Below are positions 1 through 5,958 of a stretch of DNA of 18,302 nucleotides, in pieces (within the stretch, counting starts at the first letter, position 1; each line of letters starts with the position of its first letter). Source of the stretch: an uncultured Pseudomonadota bacterium (lineage in GTDB: Bacteria > Myxococcota_A > Polyangia > HGW-17); contig CALKWH010000265.1 in NCBI GenBank assembly GCA_938004375.1, positions 1-18,302 of the forward strand. Reading direction: 5' to 3'. The position numbers and the translations under genes are program-made. The notes beneath the pieces were generated by a model. The model made no database searches. It was not told where the DNA came from and saw only the letters and a list, made by a program, of their open reading frames with translations.

Positions 1-1
1 C

Positions 2-184
2 CTGGGGCTGGGGACGTGCTGGGCGGGCTTCGTCAAGATGGCCTGCGACGGCCACGCCCCCCTGCGCGAGGCGCTGGGGCTGCCCGCGGATCGCCTGGTC
101 GCGGGCGCCATGCTCTACGGCTTCCCCCGCCACCGCCCCACCTGCGTGCCCCGCCGCAACCCCCTCGCGCTCACCTGGAAGTGA
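2..184 (+). CDS. Nitroreductase-family protein, C-terminal end (5' truncated by window)
   Basis: The frame is open from the window edge and gives the last 60 residues of a protein, starting LGLGTCWAGF and ending NPLALTWK before a TGA stop. The pattern is an early Gly-Leu-Gly-Thr-x-Trp helix cap, then a helix with LREALGLP, then a strand with AMLYGFPR and a final PRRNPL segment. This matches the C-terminal end of FMN-dependent nitroreductases, where the GxGxxW region packs against the flavin and the tail closes the dimer. Such enzymes use NAD(P)H and FMN to reduce nitroaromatics, quinones or similar acceptors, and some members carry ferredoxin domains. The catalytic N-terminal part is outside the window, so neither subfamily nor substrate can be given. 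The gene converges with the CotH-family gene, whose stop lies only 7 nt further on. Confidence 0.72.
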   Translation: MGLGTCWAGFVKMACDGHAPLREALGLPADRLVAGAMLYGFPRHRPTCVPRRNPLALTWK

Positions 185-195
185 GCTCCGCTCAC
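181..195. terminator. Perfect hairpin spanning both convergent stop codons
   Basis: GTGAGC-TCC-GCTCAC forms a 6-bp perfect stem with a 3-nt loop. It contains the TGA of the nitroreductase gene (182-184) and the complement of the CotH-gene TGA (192-194). Being palindromic, it would form in transcripts from both strands. There is no U-tract on either side, so a role as a compact bidirectional terminator or 3'-end stabiliser is only possible, not shown. Confidence 0.3.
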
Positions 196-1919
196 AACTC
201 GAGCACGGTGCCCGTGAGGGAGCCGATCAGTTGCGCCCCGTCGACGGCGTCTCCGGCGGTGAGGACGAGCGTGCCCGGCAGGAGGAGGCCGCCGCCGCTG
301 GCGGAGTCGGTGACCGGATCGTAGAACGTCATCATGGCCGCGACGTCCGCGAGGTTGATGGCCAGGGTGCCGGGCCGGATGCGGGCCGGATCGTTGATGA
401 TCACGAACACCACCGCCCAGCGGCCGTCGGGCAGCGCGCCGAAGAGCCGCAGCGCGCCCTTGCCCTCCTCGTCGAGGCCGGCGCCGGCCTTCACGGTCGA
501 GGTCGTCACGTCCACGCCGCCGACCACGCCGGCCAGGGTGCCTGAGCCCGTGTCGAAGGTGTCGAGGGTCCCCCAGGTGGTCTCGAAGGTGGCCTCGATA
601 TTGCCGATGGCGACCAGGCAGGACTCGTCCCGCGCGTAGGGCCACACCGGCTCCCCCGCGTCCAGCTCGGCGCGCAGGGCGGCCTCGCGACCGGCCACGA
701 AGGCGCGCACCCGTTCGAGGCGGCGGGCGAGCTCGCCGGTGTTCCCCGGATCGACGTACGGCCGCAGGAGCGCCTCGAGGCGGTCGAGCTCGGCCAAGAG
801 GGCCGCCGCGTCCCACACGGTGTCGAGCACGTCGCGAAGCTCGGCCAGGTACATCGCCCGGGTCTGCGGGGCCGCGTACAGCCGCCACGCCAGCGCCCCG
901 CAGGCGTACACCGAGAGCGGACGCGTGGTGCGCTCCCGCCCCGTGAACAGGGCGTCGATGCCCCACGGCAAAAAGGTCATCAGATCCGTGGAAGGCTCGT
1001 GGTAGAGAAAGAAGTTGTTGCGGTTGTTGGCGTAGCCGTCCCAGTGGTCGGTCACGACCTCCATCGCCCAGTAGCGGAAGAAGCGCGGCAGGTCGAGCAC
1101 CGCGCCCAGCCGGTCGGCGAGCAGGTCGTCCGGCGCGTCCATCGCCTGGAGCACGGCGGCCAGGTCGCTGCAGTCGGGGTCGGTCTCGTCCACCTTGGGC
1201 TGGAAGCCGCCGGTGGAGCCGAACACGAAGTCGCCGCCGCTCTCGTACAGGCGCCCGGTGGGGTCCGGGAAGTGTCGGGCCAGCATCTCCTCGCGGATGG
1301 TCTCGACGTTCGAATAGATGCCCAGATCCTCGCCGTTGACGGTGACATGGGCGAACGCGCAGCGCGACGCGGGGAGCCCGGCGGCGCGAAACAGCGAATA
1401 CCCCAGGCACTGGCTGACCAGGGAGTCGTCCTGGTGGTTGTTGTTGAGCGTGAGCGCCTTGAGCCCGGCGAGGCGCTGGCCCGGCACGTACTCGTGGGGT
1501 TTGATGCGCAGGCCGGGGCGCGCCGAGGAGGCCGAACCCAGGTTGCCCTTTTTCCGGACGCCGACGTTGGCCACGGTCAGGCCGTCGATGGTGATGGTCC
1601 CCGGGAAGTAGGTGTAACCCTCCTCGGTGGGCTGATGGCTGCAGGTCGTCATCGACGCGGCGGACGGCCGCGGCTGGTTGCGCAACGCCTCCCAGTCGGC
1701 GGGGGACAGGGTGATGGACACCTCGAGGACCCGATCGGCCGGGTACAGCGCGTCGCTCGGGTCGGTCTGGTTGTTGAGGTCGGCGTCGCCGGCGTCGGCG
1801 TCGGCGTCGGTGCCGGCGTCGGTCGTGTTGTTGGCCGGATGGGACGTCGACCCGTCGTCACAGGCGGCGCAAAAATGGGCGAGCAGGGAAAACAGCAGCA
1901 GGCCGGCGGCGTTCTTCAT
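192..1919 (-). CDS. CotH kinase family lipoprotein
   Basis: This gene encodes a 575-aa exported protein with a CotH-type protein-kinase-like domain. Residues 1-20 are a signal peptide ending FCAAC, an imperfect lipobox with a probable lipidated Cys20. Residues 21-58 are an Asn/Thr/Asp/Ala-rich linker. The CotH core covers about residues 62-425. It shows TLNNNHQD (157-164), HVTVNGEDLGIYSNVE (191-206), DHWDGYANNRNNFFLY (291-306) and LPWGIDALFTG (317-327), whose Asp/Asn residues fit the CotH catalytic and metal-binding motifs. CotH proteins are atypical kinases first described for spore-coat phosphorylation and are widespread as exported proteins in non-sporeformers. Substrate and activity here are unknown. 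About residues 430-575 form a separate beta-rich domain that I do not recognise. The ATG at 1919 is chosen because a GGGAGG lies 8 nt upstream and the signal peptide begins there; the open frame continues to 2057 but that extension has no signal peptide. Confidence 0.87.
   Translation of the reverse strand: MKNAAGLLLFSLLAHFCAACDDGSTSHPANNTTDAGTDADADAGDADLNNQTDPSDALYPADRVLEVSITLSPADWEALRNQPRPSAASMTTCSHQPTEEGYTYFPGTITIDGLTVANVGVRKKGNLGSASSARPGLRIKPHEYVPGQRLAGLKALTLNNNHQDDSLVSQCLGYSLFRAAGLPASRCAFAHVTVNGEDLGIYSNVETIREEMLARHFPDPTGRLYESGGDFVFGSTGGFQPKVDETDPDCSDLAAVLQAMDAPDDLLADRLGAVLDLPRFFRYWAMEVVTDHWDGYANNRNNFFLYHEPSTDLMTFLPWGIDALFTGRERTTRPLSVYACGALAWRLYAAPQTRAMYLAELRDVLDTVWDAAALLAELDRLEALLRPYVDPGNTGELARRLERVRAFVAGREAALRAELDAGEPVWPYARDESCLVAIGNIEATFETTWGTLDTFDTGSGTLAGVVGGVDVTTSTVKAGAGLDEEGKGALRLFGALPDGRWAVVFVIINDPARIRPGTLAINLADVAAMMTFYDPVTDSASGGGLLLPGTLVLTAGDAVDGAQLIGSLTGTVLEL
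1781..1822. repeat. Degenerate GGCGTC hexanucleotide repeat inside the CotH gene
   Basis: The linker of the CotH-family lipoprotein is encoded by about seven near-identical GGCGTC/GGTGCC hexamers, which give Asp-Ala/Asp-Ala-Gly dipeptides on the minus strand. Slippage by whole hexamers would change linker length without shifting the frame. Confidence 0.6.
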
Positions 1920-1948
1920 GGGCGGCGCCTCCCGGGACGCGTGACGGC

Positions 1949-1977
1949 AGTGTAGCACGACCAGGGCCTCATGACAC
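1949..1977 (-). promoter_or_regulatory. Possible sigma-70-type promoter of the CotH-family gene
   Basis: On the minus strand, GTGTCA (1977-1972), a 17-nt spacer and TACACT (1954-1949) match the -35/-10 consensus at 4 of 6 positions each. The -10 lies about 30 nt upstream of the chosen ATG. In DNA this GC-rich such a match is weak evidence. Confidence 0.28.
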
Positions 1978-2050
1978 GCGGGGGTTGCGCCGTCCGCGGC
2001 CACTCTATCCACGGTCAAGCGACAGGGTACGAAAAGCATCCATTTTTTTC

Positions 2051-2079
2051 TTAACATTTTCCCCGGATCGTGGTCTTAT
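2051..2079 (+). promoter_or_regulatory. Probable sigma-70-type promoter for the DUF2188-like gene
   Basis: TTAACA (2051-2056), a 17-nt spacer and TCTTAT (2074-2079) match the -35 at 5 of 6 and the -10 at 4 of 6 positions. They sit in an unusually AT-rich patch (2034-2060) of an otherwise GC-rich intergenic stretch. The start of transcription would be near 2086, leaving a leader of about 68 nt before the ATG at 2154. The 234-bp divergent interval 1920-2153 shows nothing else beyond this site and the weaker opposite promoter. Confidence 0.5.
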
Positions 2080-2153
2080 CACGGCGTTCCGGTTCATGGC
2101 CCATGCGCAGGATCGCGCAGGCCGCGCAAGGACGCGCGCGAAAGGAGACAAGG

Positions 2154-2360
2154 ATGTCCGGTGACCTCCACATCGTCCCGAACCAGGCCGGCGCCTGGGA
2201 GGTGCGGGAGAACGGCGAGCTCGACCCCATCTCGACCTTCACCTCGGAACGCCAGGCCGTGGACTTCGCCCGGGCCGTGGCCCGGCACCTGCAGTGCGGC
2301 CTCGCGCTGCACCGCGCCGACGGCACCGTCGAGCGGCTCGACGCCAACGGCGGCGCGTGA
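2154..2360 (+). CDS. DUF2188-like small protein
   Basis: This gene encodes a 68-aa soluble protein with no signal peptide or membrane segment. The start HIVPNQAGAWEV (6-17), the SERQAVDFARAVARH helix (31-45) and the LALHRADGTVE strand (50-60) follow the pattern of the small DUF2188 family. In that family an N-terminal H-V-V-P strand, a helix with regularly spaced Ala, and a strand containing H-x-x-D/N-G recur. The molecular role of DUF2188 proteins is not established. The ATG at 2154 is chosen because AGGAG lies 6 nt upstream; the frame extends upstream to 2070 but lacks both a ribosome site and family similarity there. The lipoprotein gene follows 53 nt downstream and may be co-transcribed. 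Confidence 0.72.
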   Translation: MSGDLHIVPNQAGAWEVRENGELDPISTFTSERQAVDFARAVARHLQCGLALHRADGTVERLDANGGA

Positions 2361-2413
2361 CCCCATTGACCGGTACCCCCTCGTTCCGTCATAATGCCCG
2401 GCGGAGGTACCCC

Positions 2414-2896
2414 ATGAGACACGCTTCGTTCCTGACCACCTGCCTGACCCTGACCCTGGGCCTGACGCTCCTGTCCGCCTGCTCGTCGAAAGACAAACCC
2501 GCGCAGGGCACGTCGAAGGCGGACGGCGCGCCCGTCCTCGCCGACGGCGCCTACGTGCTGACCGTGCAGGAGGCCTGGGACCGGAACCGCGAGGCGCCGC
2601 CGTCCGATCCCCTGAAATATGTCCCCGTGACCGCCAAGAAGGAGTACAGCCTGGTGCTGACCGCCGACCAAGGCGAAGTGACCATCACCCACGCGGACTT
2701 CGCCGAACCCGTGAAGGGCCGGCGGGTGAAACAGGAGGAGCGGGCCTGGACCTACCGGCTCAAGGAGGGGCTAATGGCCGGCGGCGACCTCTTCATCCGC
2801 TTCGAGGGCCCGACCACCAAGGCCCAGCTCGACGTGCTCGGCTCGGGCGTCCCCCTGATCTCCTCGGAGCGCGGTCCGCTCCAGCCCAATAAATAA
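2414..2896 (+). CDS. Hypothetical lipoprotein
   Basis: This gene encodes a 160-aa protein with a clear type II signal peptide: basic start MRH, a hydrophobic core (7-20) and lipobox LSAC with lipidated Cys23. Residues after +1 are Ser-Ser-Lys, so no Asp retention signal is seen and an outer-membrane location is likely. The mature part is a linker (24-40) followed by a compact beta-rich domain with EYSLVLTADQGEVTITH (77-93) and WTYRLKEGLMAGGDLFIRFE (112-131). This could be a small beta-barrel or sandwich that binds hydrophobic or protein ligands. I do not recognise a family. The start is supported by GGAGG 6 nt before the ATG. The gene ends 27 nt before the convergent lipase gene, and no hairpin terminator is visible between them. 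Confidence 0.78.
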   Translation: MRHASFLTTCLTLTLGLTLLSACSSKDKPAQGTSKADGAPVLADGAYVLTVQEAWDRNREAPPSDPLKYVPVTAKKEYSLVLTADQGEVTITHADFAEPVKGRRVKQEERAWTYRLKEGLMAGGDLFIRFEGPTTKAQLDVLGSGVPLISSERGPLQPNK

Positions 2897-2923
2897 AACA
2901 GGGAAGAAGATCCCGGACGAGGG

Positions 2924-4057
2924 TCAGGAGGCCGTCTCGGCGATCACCCGGGCGATGGCGTCCCAGAGGTGAAACATCCGGGCGTCGTCGAAACCCGCGC
3001 CGGACTTGAGCCAGCTCGGGATCCGGGCGCCCTGGTATTCCCGGCCGTATTGTCCCACCACGTCGAGGTGGTCCCCCTCCACCACCTGGCCGATCTCGGA
3101 CCAGACCTGGGAGAGGGACGGCACGATGGCGTCGTTGGTCCCGTGGGTGACCGGGAAGGAGAGATGGGACGAGAGGGTCCGGGCGGCGTCCGCCGAGAGC
3201 GCCGGATACGGATAGGCGCGGTGCTCGCGGGAAGCGAGGCGATGCACCACGGCATAGAGCGCCAGGCCCAGCGGCGAATAGAAGTCGGTCAGATCCGAAA
3301 GCCGCACGCGGGAGAAGGGCGGCGGCGCCGCGGTGATGTGGGAGACGTACCGGACCGTGGGGCGGTCGAACACGGCGGCGTTGAACAGGTCGATGGCCTC
3401 GGGCATCAACTGGATCACCGCGCCCTGGTCCCGGGACACCTCGTTCATGAACCCCCAGAGCCGGTGACGCCGATCCGGGGAGATGGACTTCAGGAGCCGG
3501 TCCGACAGGTGGTCGAGCAGGGTGTCGGTGTTTCCGAGGAGATCATCGAGGCGGGCGACCAGGCTCAGGGACTGCGCCAGCGCGGTGACGCCCAGCCGGC
3601 CGGTGTCCGTGGTGGCCAGCAGGGTGAGGATGTACAGCAGGTTTCTGCCCTGCAGCGTGGTGAAGAAGTTCGCCAGGGGGGTCCCGTGATGGGGCGTGGA
3701 GAGGGTCTGCACGCTGCGGACGTGATCACCGATCACCTGCTCGAGGTCCGATTCCACGAGCCGGACGCCCGGCGTGACCAGGAGGCGGGCGTCCAGCCCC
3801 CCGGTGGAGTGGCCCACGAAGTGGATCCCCACGTCCCCCGCGAACGCCCGCTCCTTCTCGACGCGCATCAGGAGCCGCACGGCCCGGTGCCGGATGCTCC
3901 CCGTGGGCAGGGTCTCGGTCTCGTGGACCACCGCGTCGACGCCGTGGGCGGCGAGCCGCTCCATGAGGAGCTCCCGGACGCCGAGGAAGTAGTTCAGGGA
4001 TCCAAGGGAGGTGAAGCCGAAAAACCCCGGGATGAGATAGACGTGCTGAATCGTCAT
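2924..4057 (-). CDS. Alpha/beta-hydrolase, triacylglycerol-lipase-like
   Basis: This gene encodes a 377-aa hydrolase without a signal peptide. It opens with strand HVYLIPGFFGF (5-15), which supplies the oxyanion-hole loop. The nucleophile elbow is GHSTG (82-86) with Ser84. TLSTPHHGTPLA (118-129) matches the lipase segment after the elbow. Asp309 in THGTNDAIVP and His330 in EGDHLD are good candidates for the rest of the catalytic triad. This pattern fits lipase/esterase hydrolases that cleave lipid or other carboxylic esters; the true substrate is unknown. The ATG at 4057 is chosen because GAGGAG lies 4 nt upstream; an in-frame GTG at 4069 would put the ribosome site inside the gene. It follows the Tat-propeller gene by 45 nt with no terminator, so it may be the last gene of the long minus-strand operon. 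Confidence 0.83.
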   Translation of the reverse strand: MTIQHVYLIPGFFGFTSLGSLNYFLGVRELLMERLAAHGVDAVVHETETLPTGSIRHRAVRLLMRVEKERAFAGDVGIHFVGHSTGGLDARLLVTPGVRLVESDLEQVIGDHVRSVQTLSTPHHGTPLANFFTTLQGRNLLYILTLLATTDTGRLGVTALAQSLSLVARLDDLLGNTDTLLDHLSDRLLKSISPDRRHRLWGFMNEVSRDQGAVIQLMPEAIDLFNAAVFDRPTVRYVSHITAAPPPFSRVRLSDLTDFYSPLGLALYAVVHRLASREHRAYPYPALSADAARTLSSHLSFPVTHGTNDAIVPSLSQVWSEIGQVVEGDHLDVVGQYGREYQGARIPSWLKSGAGFDDARMFHLWDAIARVIAETAS

Positions 4058-4102
4058 GGGACTCCTCACCGGGTGAAGGGCGGCCTCTGAGCGCGGACAC
4101 CT

Positions 4103-5341
4103 TCAGCCCAGACAGTAGAACATGCCCTCGGCCGTGCCGATGTAGATGCGGCCGCCGACGACGCAGGGGGACGAGAGGACGCGGCCGTGGAGCTGGATCT
4201 TCGTGATCGCCTTCCCGGTGTCGGCTGCGACCATGTGCACGTGGGAGTCGTAGGAGCCGAAGATCACGCGGTTGTCCACCACGGCGGGGCTGCTCCAGAT
4301 GGACTGCTCCGCGGCGTACTCCCAGATCACCTTGCCCGTGCGTCCATCCAGGCAATACATGCGGCCGTTCTCGGCGCCGATGTAGACACGGCCGCCGGCG
4401 GGCGCGGGGGTGGCCCAGAAGCCCCGGGCGAAGGAGCCGCCGAAGCGCCACTTTTCGACGCCGGAGCGCGCGTCGAACGCGAACAGGTACGGGCTCCTCT
4501 CTTCCGAGGCGGCGAAGACCAGGCCGTCGGCCACCGCGCAGGAGGCGTCGGTGTCGTCGCCGGTGCGGGCCTTCCACAGGACGGCGCCGGTGTCCGCGCG
4601 CAGGCAGAACAGGTCGCCGGAGAAGTTGGCCACGTAGACGCGGTCCTCCCAGATCGCGGGGGTGGTCTCGGCGCCGTTGGACCCGCCGGGGCCCTCGCGG
4701 CCGTCCACGAAGGTGCGCCAGATCAGGGCGCCGGTGTCCGCGCGGAAGCAGTGCACGAAGCCGCTCTCGCCGGCGATGTAGACCCGCCCCTTGTAGATCG
4801 TCGGCGAGGAGTCGCAGTCGGTGCCGGTGTTGTAGCTCCACAGCACCTGCCCGGTCTTCGCGTGGAAGCAGCGGATCTCGTCGTCCACGCAGCCGGTGAA
4901 CACCCGGCCGGCGAAGTAGGCGCAGGAGCCCTTGAACATGGCGTCGGCCTTGTATTTCCAGCGCAGCTTGCCGGTGGAGCGGTCGAGGGCATAGAAGAAA
5001 CTGTCCTGGGAACCGACGTAGAGCCAGTCGTCCACGGCGACGGCGGTGCCGGTCCAGCCGGTGCCGGACCACACCTTGCCCGAGATCGGGGAGGTGAAGT
5101 TCCCCATCTGGAAGGTCCAGATAATCTGCAACTGATCCCGGAGTGGTCCTGTCCCGTAAAATGTGTGGGCGGGGTTCCCGCGAAACATGGTCACGTCGGT
5201 GCCCCGCCCGTGGGGGAGCGCGGCGAGCACACCGGCGACGCGGGGGAGCGCGTCGGCCCCTGCGATCGACGAGAAGCGCGGCGCGAGCCAGGCGGCGCCG
5301 GCGCCGGCGGCGAGCCCCTGGAGAAACTGACGACGATCCAT
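4103..5341 (-). CDS. Tat-exported PQQ-type beta-propeller protein
   Basis: This gene encodes a 412-aa protein. The N-terminus MDRRQFLQGLAAGAG carries a twin-arginine motif (RRQFL), a short Ala-rich hydrophobic stretch and a likely cleavage site after AGA near residue 29, so export by Tat to the periplasm is expected. The rest is a string of about eight propeller blades. Each has the PQQ/BamB-type pattern of a strand, then A-x-D-x-x-T/S-G-x-x-x-W: YALDRSTGKLRWKY (117-130), CFHAKTGQVLW, CFRADTGALIW, CLRADTGAVLW, AFDARSGVEKW and CLDGRTGKVIW. No adjacent-Cys pair typical of PQQ dehydrogenases was seen, so a scaffold or ligand-binding role is more likely than catalysis. The ATG has GGAGG about 8 nt upstream, lying in the end of the preceding gene whose TAG is 5 nt before the start, which suggests translational coupling. 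Confidence 0.87.
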   Translation of the reverse strand: MDRRQFLQGLAAGAGAAWLAPRFSSIAGADALPRVAGVLAALPHGRGTDVTMFRGNPAHTFYGTGPLRDQLQIIWTFQMGNFTSPISGKVWSGTGWTGTAVAVDDWLYVGSQDSFFYALDRSTGKLRWKYKADAMFKGSCAYFAGRVFTGCVDDEIRCFHAKTGQVLWSYNTGTDCDSSPTIYKGRVYIAGESGFVHCFRADTGALIWRTFVDGREGPGGSNGAETTPAIWEDRVYVANFSGDLFCLRADTGAVLWKARTGDDTDASCAVADGLVFAASEERSPYLFAFDARSGVEKWRFGGSFARGFWATPAPAGGRVYIGAENGRMYCLDGRTGKVIWEYAAEQSIWSSPAVVDNRVIFGSYDSHVHMVAADTGKAITKIQLHGRVLSSPCVVGGRIYIGTAEGMFYCLG

Positions 5342-5346
5342 GACCG

Positions 5347-5958
5347 CTACCTCCCGCCCTCGGCCAGGGGCCTGAACGAGTCCCGGAAGACGAACGAGGC
5401 GACCCGACGGCGTTGGGGCGACGGGAGATCGGTGACCACCTGGTATAGGCGGGTCGGGGTGATGTACAGTTCAATGATTTTGTAACTGTCAGGACGCGTC
5501 AGGCGCAGGCGAAGGCCGGCGACTCCCCGGGCCGTGAAGGCCTCGGTGTGGGCCTCGACCTTCTCGAATTTCGCCACGATTCCCTTGGCCTGGGCCTCGA
5601 GAATCTGCCGATCGGTGCCGGCGAGGCCGGGATCGCGCCGGTGGGAACTGACATAGAAGATGTTGCCGTCGACGTTGAAGTAGGTCACCGGGACCTTCTG
5701 TTCCCCCGCGGGGGTGGGGACGTTGAGCTCGCTCGTGGTGTGCTTGCCGGGTCCGAAGACGGCGAACGCGCCGGCCTCGGACACGAACGGCGCCCACCCG
5801 TCCAGGCCGGCCGGCTCGAGCCAAGCGAGGGGCGCGGCGGCGGCCGGTGCGGCGTCCTGACCCTTGGCGGACTCCGTGTCGACGGGCTCGCAGCCCCCGA
5901 TCGCCCACACGACGAGGACGGGCAGCAGCAGAAATTCAGCGTTTCTCGAGTATCTCAT
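5347..5958 (-). CDS. Hypothetical lipoprotein in the sensor operon
   Basis: This gene encodes a 203-aa protein with a type II signal peptide: MRYSR, a hydrophobic core (10-20) and lipobox IGGC with lipidated Cys23. Residue +2 is Glu. An Ala/Gln/Pro-rich linker (24-45) is followed by a mixed alpha/beta domain. Notable segments are FAVFGPGKHT (65-74), VTYFNVDGNIFYVSS (91-105), a helix (116-133), and the closing ELYITPTRLYQVVTDLP and SFVFRDSFRP (188-197). The closing strand-then-SFR layout resembles small periplasmic domains of the PsbP/DUF1795 kind, but the similarity is too weak to assign a family. The start overlaps the end of the histidine-kinase gene by 23 nt, with AGGA 6 nt upstream of the ATG. 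A partner or ligand-presenting role for the kinase is plausible from position only. Confidence 0.78.
   Translation of the reverse strand: MRYSRNAEFLLLPVLVVWAIGGCEPVDTESAKGQDAAPAAAAPLAWLEPAGLDGWAPFVSEAGAFAVFGPGKHTTSELNVPTPAGEQKVPVTYFNVDGNIFYVSSHRRDPGLAGTDRQILEAQAKGIVAKFEKVEAHTEAFTARGVAGLRLRLTRPDSYKIIELYITPTRLYQVVTDLPSPQRRRVASFVFRDSFRPLAEGGR

Noticed and set aside
115..1410. 431-codon minus-strand frame within the CotH gene
   Set aside because: Arg/Gly/Pro-rich composition typical of an off-frame reading; the CotH frame over the same bases carries clear family motifs.
4103..5341. PQQ-dependent dehydrogenase
   Set aside because: The blades match PQQ-type repeats, but there is no adjacent-Cys pair or recognisable catalytic region, and 412 aa is short for the dehydrogenases.
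3726..5474. 582-codon minus-strand frame over lipase, Tat-propeller and lipoprotein genes
   Set aside because: It is out of frame with three well-supported genes and shows only Arg-rich low-complexity sequence.
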